From Heterostelium multicystogenum (taxonomy: Eukaryota; Evosea; Eumycetozoa; Acytosteliales; Acytosteliaceae), in assembly GCA_003667245.1 (NCBI GenBank), contig RCNN01000468.1, positions 1 through 12,042 on the forward strand: a stretch of 12,042 bases of DNA, written 5' to 3'. How positions within the stretch are numbered: the stretch's first letter is position 1; the number at the start of each line of letters is the position of its first letter. The notes beneath the pieces are model-generated. The model searched no databases, was not told the origin of the DNA, and saw only the letters and a program-made list of their open reading frames with translations. Both the position numbers and the translations under genes were made by a program. Shown here one piece after another: positions 1 through 6,405 of the stretch.

Positions 1-53
1 AAATGGTCGCGGGCTAAGCCTCAAACCCACAGACTCACAGACTCACTCAGTCT

Positions 54-148
54 AAATGTGGGAGCGGCTTGCTCGCGAATGCGGAGTGTCAGTCACCAGA
101 TAATTCGACTGACCCACCGCCTTCGCGAGCAAGCCCGCTCCCACATTT
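54..148. repeat. REPIN (inverted pair of Pseudomonas REP sequences), copy 1
   Basis: Two REP arms face each other: a left arm AAATGTGGGAGCGGCTTGCT continuing CGCGAA, and the inverted right arm from 122 to 148. The spacer also pairs: GTCAGTC and GACTGAC form an inner stem, so the whole element can fold into one long hairpin. It lies 17 bp beyond the stop codon of leftward phhC, a usual place for such elements, where the hairpin may protect or end the phhC transcript. The left arm has GAGCGGCTTG where the other three arms in this window have GAGCGGGCTTG, one G fewer. That may be a base-calling slip, as the neighbouring genes have many. Confidence 0.88.
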
Positions 149-165
149 GGAGCCGGTTTCTTCAG

Positions 166-1368
166 TCAGGTGTGGGAAACATCTGCGATCGCTTCTGCCA
201 ACAGCGTCAACCGCGCCGCATCAATCCCCGCCACGTTCGCACCCCGGAAATTGACCATATAACACGCTGTGCTTGTCCCGCAGTTGTTCACCTGATCCGC
301 ACTCAACCCGGTATAGGAAAACATCCCGCGTTGCGCCGCCGATGTGCGCAAACACGCTCCGACAACCCATGGGGCCGCCAAACGCCTCCACCAGCCCGGA
401 ACGCAGCTGCGCAATCCCGCGCCGCAATCGCTTCCACTTCCTCGGCCCACTGCTTTTTTTCAGCCCGGCGTCACCGAGAATCGTCGCCACCACAGCAGCA
501 CCATGGTCCGGCGGCGTCGACCACAAGTTACGCGAAATGAACGCTAGCTGGCTGCGCACATCCGTCAGTTTCTCGGGTCCGCCGCGCACAACAATCAACG
601 CGCCGACACGGTCGCTGTAACAAGCCGAAGTTCTTCGAGCAGGAACTGGTGATCAGCACTTCAGGCAGCTCAGCCGCGAACAGCCGCACGGCCCATGCAT
701 CCTGTACCAGGCCATCGCCCAAACCCTGATACGCAGAAGTCGATCAGCGGCAGCAAATGACGCTCTGACGATCTTCAGCACCTGGCGCCAGTCATCGTGG
801 GACAGGTCGAAACCGGTCGGGTTGTGGCAGCAGGCGTGCAGCAGCACCACATCGCCCCCTCAGGCACCGTCGACAGGGTGGCCAGCATTGCCGCTACGTC
901 CAGACGATTGTCGCGCCCCACGTACGGGTAATGGCTGACCTTGAGCCCGGCCTTGGCGAAGATGGTTTCGTGGATCGGCCAGGTCGAGTTGCTCAGCCAT
1001 ACGCCACGGCCGGGCAGGCTGTGGGCGATAAAGTCGCGCTCAGGCGCAGCGCGCCGGTGCCGCCAGGCGTCTGGGTGGCGCCGGCGCGGCGTTTCACTCA
1101 GCAGTGGCGAACCGGCGCCCAGCACCAGCTCGCTGATCAGCGAGCCGAACGCGGCGTTGCATGGCCGCCGATGTAGGTCTTGGTGGTTTGTTGCTCCACC
1201 AGGCGCTGCTCGGCCAGTTTCACGAATGCGGGATCGGCGTCAGGCCCTGGTCGTCCTTGTACACGCCACGCCGAGGTCGAACTTGAGCGGGTTCGGGTCC
1301 TGGGCATACAGCTCCATCAGCCCGAGGATCGGGTCTCCGGGCACCCGGCCAATTGCGTCGAAATGCAT
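166..1368 (-). CDS. phhC: Aromatic amino acid aminotransferase PhhC (frame broken by several indels)
   Basis: A PLP-dependent class I aminotransferase of the AspC/TyrB type. It moves the amino group of tyrosine, phenylalanine or related amino acids to 2-oxoglutarate, the step after phenylalanine hydroxylation in this operon. The start is ATG at 1368 ([20 protein letters not shown]) and the end is TGA at 166. The span of 1203 bases fits the family length of about 400 residues. Visible landmarks, read in changing frames, are [12 protein letters not shown] near the N-terminus, [13 protein letters not shown] around 800-850, SSCSKNFGL with the PLP-binding lysine codon at 633-635, and the C-terminal [20 protein letters not shown]. 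At least nine frame changes interrupt it, for example an extra T in the codons after KNFGL near 617. No single frame carries the protein, but every segment is conserved, which favours sequencing errors. Its start overlaps the phhB stop (TAATG), so it is translationally coupled. Confidence 0.9.
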
Positions 1369-1724
1369 TACTTGCGGCCCTCGGCATCCTTGGCCACTTC
1401 GTCGGTGCGCGCGGCATGATGAAGTCGTTGCGGTGCAGGCCCTTGATGGAGTGGCTCCACCAGTCACGGTGACTTTGCCCCCATTCGGTGAGCACAGGCC
1501 CGGGTGATGGCCTTCAGCTTCGGAGATCACGCCCACGGCGTTGGTGAAGGCCAGGGCAATTTGAAATTCTTGAACAGGAAGACCTTTTCCAGCTGCATCA
1601 CGCCATCGCGTACTTCGATGTTCCAGTCGGGGATCTGCTTGATCAGCACCGGCAACTCTTCGTCGCTGACTTGCGGGGCGTCGGCGCGGCAGGCTTCGCA
1701 GTGGGCTTGGTTCAACGTGGTCAT
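1368..1724 (-). CDS. phhB: Pterin-4a-carbinolamine dehydratase PhhB (frame broken by indels)
   Basis: Dehydrates 4a-hydroxytetrahydrobiopterin, recycling the pterin cofactor used by PhhA. The start ATG at 1724 gives [20 protein letters not shown] and the stop TAA at 1368-1370 follows EGRK. Start and stop are in the same frame, and the span encodes 118 residues, the usual Pseudomonas PhhB length. Between them the frame changes several times. The N-terminal part runs to VFLFKNFK near 1560. [11 protein letters not shown], with the family's conserved HHP histidines, is in a second frame. LTEWG and [16 protein letters not shown] appear in a third. The final residues return to the first. Likely slips include a fifth G in the tract at 1478-1482, one missing base in the TWW codons and one missing G after FIM near 1416. 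It sits between phhA and phhC, and its TAATG junction with phhC suggests coupled translation. Confidence 0.92.
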
Positions 1725-1788
1725 GTGGGTATTCCTGAAATCGAGTATTTGGAAACGGTCGTCAGTAGCGTCACCCTAAAGCAACGCG

Positions 1789-1815
1789 GGGCCAGGGAAC
1801 AGACTCACCTGGCCC
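1789..1815 (-). other. Hairpin in the phhA-phhB spacer
   Basis: GGGCCAGG at 1789-1796 and CCTGGCCC at 1808-1815 form a perfect 8-bp inverted repeat with an 11-base loop. It starts 65 bases upstream of the phhB start and just after the phhA stop. No U-tract follows it in the direction of phh transcription, so it is not a standard intrinsic terminator. It could mark an RNA-processing or stability point between phhA and phhBC. The structure is plain in the sequence; its role is inference. Confidence 0.45.
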
Positions 1816-1828
1816 TAAAAGCCGCAGT

Positions 1829-2622
1829 TCAAGCAGCTTTTGGCTTGGGCGGGAACTTCGGTGCGTGCAGCCCCACTGCATCCCGCGTTCGACCATGCCC
1901 ATGATGTCTTCCTGCGCCACTTCGAACAGCGCTTGAGGTTGGGCAGGGCGAAGTACACGGGTTGCAGAATGTCGATGCGATACGGCGTGCGCATCGCTTT
2001 CGAGCGGGTCGAAGGCTTGATGCTCGGGCACGTCCGAGAGGCCAGTACACGGTCTCCTTGGGCGAAGACAGGATGCCGCCACCGTAGATTCGCCGGCCTC
2101 GGGCGTGTCCACCAGGCCGAACTCGATGGTCATCCAGTACAGGCGCGCCAGGTACAAACGCGCTGTTCCTTGGTGGCGGCCAGGCCGAGCTTGCCGTAGG
2201 TGTGGGTGAATTCCGCGAACCAGGGGTTGGTCGAGCAGTGGCAATGGCCGAAGATCTCGTGAAAAATGTCCGGTTCCTGCAGGTAATCCAGCTCTTCACG
2301 GGTACGAATAAACGTCGCCCCGGAAACTGCTTGTTGGCGAGCAATTCGAAAAAAGTCTGGAAGGGGATCAGCGCCGGCACCCGTGGCGACTTGCCAGCCC
2401 GTGGTCTCGGCCAGCACTTTGTTGACTTCCGCCAGCTGTGGAATGCGGTCGTGGGGCAGGCCGAGCTTGTCGATGCCGTCCAGGTATTCCTGGCAGGCGC
2501 GGCCCTCGATCACTTTCAGTTGGCGCGTGATCAGGGTGTTCCACACCGCGTGTTCTTCGGGCGGGTAGTCGATAAAACCGTTCGCGTCGGGCTCGCGGGC
2601 CACGTACTTGCGTCTGCTTCAT
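1829..2622 (-). CDS. phhA: Phenylalanine 4-monooxygenase PhhA (frame broken by indels)
   Basis: A non-haem iron, tetrahydropterin-dependent enzyme that hydroxylates L-phenylalanine to L-tyrosine in the cytoplasm. The start ATG at 2622 is preceded by AGGAGAG (2627-2633), a good ribosome binding site, and the stop TGA at 1829 follows KFPPKPKAA. The span of 794 bases fits the family's roughly 262 residues once indels are allowed for. Landmarks in order are MKQTQ, ANGFIDYPPEEHAVWNTLIT, DGIDKLGLPHDRIPQLAEVN, FIRTREELDYLQEPD, and IFHEIFGHC at about 2238-2267, whose two histidines bind iron. NPWFAEFTHTYGKLGLAATK and YWMTIEFGLVDTPE follow; the glutamate of the latter should be the third iron ligand. 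Frame changes occur near 2607 (extra G after CAA), around 2390, at 2335-2345, just after HEIFGHC, and repeatedly below 2160. It is first in the phhABC operon and divergent from phhR. Confidence 0.93.
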
Positions 2623-2692
2623 ACTGCTCTCCTGCTAGGCATTCGTTTTGTTATGTCCTGGGATGAGCCTATTGATACGCCGCCTGGCCAGG

Positions 2693-2710
2693 AAGCATCC
2701 TCCTGCGCCA
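2693..2710 (-). promoter_or_regulatory. Possible sigma-54-like promoter of phhA (spacing off by one)
   Basis: Read on the minus strand the site is TGGCGCAGGAGGATGCTT. It has GG and GC elements like a -24/-12 promoter, but 11 bases lie between them instead of 10. A one-base insertion error, which is common in this part of the window, would make it match. If real, the phhA transcript would start near 2684 and the PhhR operator would be centred about 63 bases upstream. The GAFEGA loop of PhhR (see phhR) argues against a sigma-54 partnership, so this call is tentative. Confidence 0.25.
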
Positions 2711-2738
2711 TGCTTTTGTAGGAAAAGTTACTGAGATT

Positions 2739-2756
2739 CGTAAAGTTTTCGTTACG
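2739..2756. promoter_or_regulatory. PhhR/TyrR-type operator
   Basis: CGTAAAGTTTTCGTTACG closely matches the TyrR-family box TGTAAA-N6-TTTACA. It has half-sites CGTAA and TTACG in dyad symmetry, and the G and C that are essential in TyrR boxes are separated by the required 14 bases. It lies about midway between the divergent phhA and phhR starts (roughly 125 and 138 bases away). That suits activation of phhA and possible autoregulation of phhR. The match is seen in the sequence; binding is inferred. Confidence 0.65.
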
Positions 2757-2793
2757 GCTGAGGCAATTCGTTCTCCCTGTGGCGTATTTTGGG

Positions 2794-2822
2794 TGTGAAT
2801 CGCCTCGCAGCTGTCACATAAT
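2794..2822 (+). promoter_or_regulatory. Weak candidate sigma-70 promoter for phhR
   Basis: CATAAT at 2817-2822 matches five of six bases of a -10 element. TGTGAA, 17 bases upstream, is only a poor -35. The phhR start codon lies 63 bases downstream. No better candidate was found between the operator and phhR. Confidence 0.25.
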
Positions 2823-2885
2823 CTTGGAACGATTATCTGCGGCCAGCGGCAAAAAGACGCAGCGACTCCACCTCTCGGGCTTCTC

Positions 2886-4454
2886 ATGCGTATCAAAGTG
2901 CATTGCCAGAACCGCATCGGCACTCCTGCGGGACATCCTCAACCTGCTGGTGGAGTACGGCGTGAACGTTGCACAAGGGCGAGGTCGGTGGCGAGCACGG
3001 CAACGCCCATCTACCTCTATTGCCCGAATCTGGTGAACCTGCAGTTCCAGGCATTGCGGCCGCAGTTCGAGGCGATTGCTGCGGTATTTGGCGTCAAGCG
3101 GGTAGGGCTGATGCCCAGCGAGCGTCGGCATATGGAGCTCAACGCGCTGCTGGGGGCGCTGGAGTTTTCCGGTGCTGTCCATCGACATGGGCGGCTCCAT
3201 CGTCGCGGCCAACCGCGCGGCGGCGCAGTTGCTCGGAGTACGGGTGGATGAGGTGCCGGGCATTCGTTGTCGCGCTACGCCGAAGATTTCGATTTGCCGG
3301 AACTGGTACGGGCCAGCAAGTCTCGAATCAACGGCCTGCGGGTCAAGGTCAAGGGCGATGTATTCCTGGCCGATATTGCGCCGCTGCAATCCTCCGAGCA
3401 TGACGACAGCGAAGGCCATGGCCGGCGCCGTACTGACCCTGCACCGCGCCGACCGGGTGGGTGAGCGTATCTACATGTGCGCAAGCAGGAACTGCGCGGC
3501 TTCGACAGCATTTTCCAAAGCTCCAGGGTCATGGCCGCCGTGGTGCGTGAGGCTCGGCGCATGGCACCGTTGGATGCGCCTCTATTAATAGAAGGCGAAA
3601 CCGGCACCGGCAAAGAGTTGCTGGCCCGCGCCTGCCACCTGGCCAGCCCGCGCGGCCAGTCGCCGTTGATGGCGCTCAACTGCGCCGGTTTGCCCGAGTC
3701 CATGGCCGAGACCGAGTTGTTCGGGTATGGTCCCGGCGCCTTTGAAGGGGCGAGGGCGGAGGGCAAGTTGGGACTGCTGGAGCTGACGGCGGGCGGTACG
3801 TTGTTTCTCGACGGCGTCGGCGAAATGAGCGCGCGATTGCAGGTGAAGTTGCTGCGCTTTCTGCAGGACGGCTGCTTTCGCCGTGTAGGCAGTGATGAAG
3901 AGGTGTACCTGGATGTGCGGGTGATCTGCGCGACCCAGGTGGACCTTTCCGAACTGTGCTCCCGGGGCGAATTCCGCCAGGACCTTTACCATCGTCTCAA
4001 TGTGCTCTCGCTGCATATCCCGCCGCTACGCGAGTGCCTCGACGGTTTGCCGCCGCTGGTGGAGCACTTCCTGGATCAGGCCAGTCGGCAGATCGGCTGC
4101 CCGCTGCCCAAGCTCGCACCGGCGGCGATGGAACGCCTCAGCCATTACCACTGGCCGGGGAATGTGCGGCAGTTGGAGAACGTGCTGTTCCAGGCGGTTT
4201 CGCTGTGTGAGGGCGGCACCGTCAAGGCCGAGCACATTCGCCTGCCGGACTATGGCGTGCGCCAGCCGCTGGGGGATTTTTCCCTGGAAGGCGGGTTGGA
4301 GGAGATCGTCGGGCGCTTTGAAAAGGCCGTGCTGGCGCAGTTGTATGCCGAACATCCCAGCAGCCGTCTGTTGGGCAAGCGGCTGGGCGTGTCCCACACC
4401 ACCATCGCCAACAAATTGCGTGACTACGAAGTCGTCAAAGCCGAACGCGGTTAA
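2886..4454 (+). CDS. phhR: Aromatic amino acid-responsive regulator PhhR (5' part broken by indels)
   Basis: A TyrR-like member of the NtrC-type AAA+ regulators that controls aromatic amino acid catabolism. The start ATG at 2886 opens MRIKVHCQNRIG, the N-terminus of the ACT domain (about residues 1-70). A PAS-like domain follows (LSIDMGGSIVAANRAAAQLL, about 95-115). The AAA+ domain has Walker A GETGTGKE (about 236-243), GAFEGA where sigma-54 activators have GAFTGA (3735-3752), and Walker B LFLDGVGEM. The C-terminal Fis-type helix-turn-helix is LGKRLGVSHTTIANKLRDY. Corrected length is about 521 residues, normal for PhhR. Frame slips are seen at 2923, 2972-2974, 3006-3008, 3165-3168, near 3265, near 3414 and near 3475. 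From 3477 to the TAA at 4454 it is intact. There is no strong ribosome binding site before the ATG. It is divergent from phhA and followed by a REPIN. Confidence 0.94.
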
Positions 4455-4457
4455 ACC

Positions 4458-4547
4458 TGTGGGAGCGGGCTTGCTCGCGAATTCGGTAGGTCAGTCGATA
4501 CATAGGGTGACTGTCACACCGCATTCGCGAGCAAGCCCGCTCCCACA
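4458..4547. repeat. REPIN (inverted pair of Pseudomonas REP sequences), copy 2
   Basis: The left arm TGTGGGAGCGGGCTTGCTCG and the exact inverted arm ending CGCTCCCACA enclose about 40 bases. It is the same element as at 54-148. It begins three bases after the phhR stop codon, so the phhR message would end in or run through a long hairpin. That may stabilise the RNA 3' end or limit readthrough into the flagellar operon. Confidence 0.92.
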
Positions 4548-4586
4548 TGGGGTCTTTGTCGGTCTTGATACCTGTACTTGCCGTTA

Positions 4587-4609
4587 GCGGCATAAGTCCG
4601 CCGTTTTTT
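4587..4609 (+). terminator. Weak intrinsic terminator after phhR
   Basis: GCGG and CCGC (4-bp stem, 7-base loop) are followed by CG and six T residues at 4604-4609. An alternative hairpin, TGCCG-TTAG-CGGCA at 4579-4592, overlaps it. The stem is short, but the T-run and the place between phhR and the flgF promoter fit termination of phhR transcripts. Confidence 0.4.
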
Positions 4610-4688
4610 CGACTCTCCTCCAGCCGTCATTTGCGCAACTCAAACGGCAAACCCCCGCCCCGCCTGGACTTTCCCTCATTTCAAAAAG

Positions 4689-4706
4689 TTGGTTCGCAAA
4701 TTGCTT
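4689..4706 (+). promoter_or_regulatory. Sigma-54 (RpoN) promoter of the flgF operon
   Basis: TTGGTTCGCAAATTGCTT has the GG and GC elements of a -24/-12 promoter with exactly 10 bases between them, and the TTGCTT half is a consensus match. Transcription should start about 12 bases beyond the GC, near 4715, leaving a leader of about 45 bases before flgF. In known Pseudomonas flagellar cascades this operon is a class III unit needing RpoN and the FleS/FleR pair; FleR control here is inferred from that. Confidence 0.75.
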
Positions 4707-4761
4707 AAGCCTCATCAGTACAGCGGTGGGCGGCAAGCGTCCGTCAGAAAGAGGAAAGAGC

Positions 4762-5503
4762 GTGGATAAGTACCTTTACGTGGCAATGACCGGCGCCAGC
4801 CAGAATGCACTGGCGCAGAAGGCCCACGCCAACAACTTGGCGAACGTTTCCACCAATGGTTTCCAGCGTGACCTGGAACAGGCGCGCTCGATGCCGGTGT
4901 TCGGTGACAGCTTTCCGGCGCGGGCCTTTGCCTTGACCGAGCGCCCAGGCACGGACTTTTCCCCTGGCGCGATGATTGAAACCGGCCGTGACCTCGATGT
5001 GGCCGTCAGCGGTGACGGCTGGATGGCCGTGCAAAACCCGGATGGCGGCGAATCCTACGTGCGCAGCGCCAGCATGAACGTCGATGCGCTGGGCGTGCTG
5101 CGGGCCGGCAACGGTATGCCGATCATGGGCAACGGCGGCCCGATTGCCGTGCCGCCCCAGCAGCAGATTCGAAGTCGGCCAGGACGGCACCATCAGCATC
5201 CGCGCCATGGGCGAAGGCCCGCGGGTGATGGCTGAAGTGGACCGGATCAAGCTGGTGCAGCCCGACCTCAAGAACATGACCAAGGGCCTCGACGGCACCA
5301 TCCACACCAAGGATGGCCAGCCGGCCCAGGCCGATGCCAACGTCAAGCTGACGTCGGGCTTCCTGCAGGCGAGCAACGTGAACGCCGTCGAAGAAATGAC
5401 GGCAGTCCTGGCCCTGTCCAAGCAGTTCGAATTGCACATCAAGATGATGAACAGCGCCAAAGAAGACGACCAGGCCATGACCCGCGTCCTGGCGATGAGC
5501 TGA
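4762..5503 (+). CDS. flgF: Flagellar basal-body proximal rod protein FlgF (one frameshift)
   Basis: A rod subunit of the flagellar basal body, exported through the flagellar type III system. The GTG start at 4762 is chosen because GAGGAAAGAG sits just before it and the product then begins MDKYLYVAMTGASQNALAQK, as in other Pseudomonas FlgF proteins. The N-terminal rod motif NNLANVSTNGFQRDLEQ and the C-terminal SGFLQASNVNAVEEMTAVLA, ending in TRVLAMS, are both clear. A single extra C at about 5170 (ATTCGAAGTC for ATTGAAGTC) shifts the frame after VPPQQQ. Without it the length is 246 residues, the usual size. It is first in flgFGHIJKL, 47 bases or so beyond the predicted RpoN transcript start. 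Confidence 0.95.
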
Positions 5504-5533
5504 TAGCAGCCACACACTAATTTTTGTAGCGCG

Positions 5534-5551
5534 GCGCCATAAAACAGGCGC
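5534..5551 (+). other. Hairpin in the flgF-flgG spacer
   Basis: GCGCC (5534-5538) and GGCGC (5547-5551) form a 5-bp GC-only stem with an 8-base loop. It ends nine bases before the AAGGAG-type ribosome binding site region of flgG. No T-run follows, so it is not a terminator. A similar GGCGCC hairpin lies after flgG. Confidence 0.4.
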
Positions 5552-5566
5552 ACGAAGGAGAAGAAC

Positions 5567-6352
5567 ATGCTTCCGGCTCTATACGTTGCCAAGACAGGCC
5601 TGTCCGCCCAGGACACCAACCTGACCACCATTTCCAACAACCTGGCCAACGTGTCGACCACGGGTTTCAAACGTGACCGCGCCGAGTTCCAGGACTTGCT
5701 CTATCAGATCAAGAAGCAGCCTGGCGCCCAGTCGACCCAGGACAGCGAATTGCCGTCGGGCCTGCAACTGGGTACCGGTGTGGCAATCGTTGGCACCCAG
5801 AAGAACTTCAGCGCCGGTAACCTGCAGCAGACCGGCCAGCCACTCGACCTGGCAGTCAACGGCAAGGGTTTCTTCCAGATCCTGCAGCCGGACGGCACCA
5901 CCACCTACACCCGTGACGGTACGTTCCACCTGGACTCCAACGGCCAGGTCGTGACCGCCAATGGCTTCGCGCTGGAGCCGGCGATTGTCGTGCCGAACAA
6001 CGCCCAGACTTTCACCGTCGGCAACGACGGCACCGTGTCGATCACCGTGGCCGGCAACCCGGCGTCCCAGGTGATCGGCAACCTGCAAACCGCTGACTTC
6101 ATCAACCCGGCCGGCCTGCAGGCGATCGGTAACAACCTGTTCCTGGAAACCGCGTCCAGCGGCGCGCCGCAAATCGGCACCCCGGGCCTCAACGGTTTTG
6201 GTACCACCCTGCAAAGCACCCTGGAAACGTCCAACGTCAGCACCGTTGAAGAGATGGTCAACATGATCACCACTCAGCGCGCCTACGAGATGAACTCCAA
6301 GGTGATTTCCACTGCCGACCAGATGCTTTCGTTCGTAACGCAGAATCTGTAA
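5567..6352 (+). CDS. flgG: Flagellar basal-body distal rod protein FlgG
   Basis: Forms the distal rod that crosses the periplasm and passes through the P- and L-rings. The frame is intact with 261 residues, the normal length. The ATG at 5567 is preceded by AAGGAGAAGAAC. The N-terminus MLPALYVAKTGLSAQDTNLT and the motif ISNNLANVSTTGFKRDRAEF are the family signature (residues about 1-45). The C-terminal segment LETSNVSTVEEMVNMITTQR, ending MLSFVTQNL, is the conserved helical tail that packs in the rod core. FlgG lacks a cleaved signal peptide, as expected for a type III export substrate. The surrounding spacers each carry a GC-rich hairpin. Confidence 0.98.
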   Translation: MLPALYVAKTGLSAQDTNLTTISNNLANVSTTGFKRDRAEFQDLLYQIKKQPGAQSTQDSELPSGLQLGTGVAIVGTQKNFSAGNLQQTGQPLDLAVNGKGFFQILQPDGTTTYTRDGTFHLDSNGQVVTANGFALEPAIVVPNNAQTFTVGNDGTVSITVAGNPASQVIGNLQTADFINPAGLQAIGNNLFLETASSGAPQIGTPGLNGFGTTLQSTLETSNVSTVEEMVNMITTQRAYEMNSKVISTADQMLSFVTQNL

Positions 6353-6364
6353 TCAAGTCTATGG

Positions 6365-6382
6365 GGCGCCCTTGAAGGCGCC
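6365..6382 (+). other. Hairpin in the flgG-flgH spacer
   Basis: GGCGCC (6365-6370), loop CTTGAA, GGCGCC (6377-6382): a perfect 6-bp stem 13 bases after the flgG stop. No T-run follows, so it is unlikely to terminate transcription and may instead protect the upstream flgG RNA from 3' decay. That role is inference. Confidence 0.45.
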
Positions 6383-6405
6383 TGCAACACCGTGAGGTAT
6401 GGGTC

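Noticed and set aside
31..46. Two tandem copies of AGACTCAC
   Set aside because: Only two 8-bp units, next to a REPIN; too little to call a repeat array.
58..620. Overlapping plus-strand open frames opposite phhC
   Set aside because: They run through the REPIN and the reverse complement of conserved aminotransferase sequence; their translations are Arg/Pro/Ser-rich shadows.
2683..2692. CCTGGCCAGG, a 10-bp perfect palindrome near the phhA 5' region
   Set aside because: Short GC palindromes are common in this base composition; there is no flanking symmetry or second copy to suggest an operator.
2794..2818. TGTGA and TCACA half-sites like a CRP/Vfr site
   Set aside because: The spacing is 15 bases, not the 6 required for CRP-family binding, so it is probably chance.
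4549..4761. A small gene between the second REPIN and flgF
   Set aside because: No frame with a good start, ribosome binding site and recognisable product; the stretch is explained by a terminator, the RpoN promoter and the flgF leader.
4744..5670. A 308-codon open frame antisense to flgF and the start of flgG
   Set aside because: It covers two recognised flagellar genes, has no fitting ribosome binding site and has no family resemblance.
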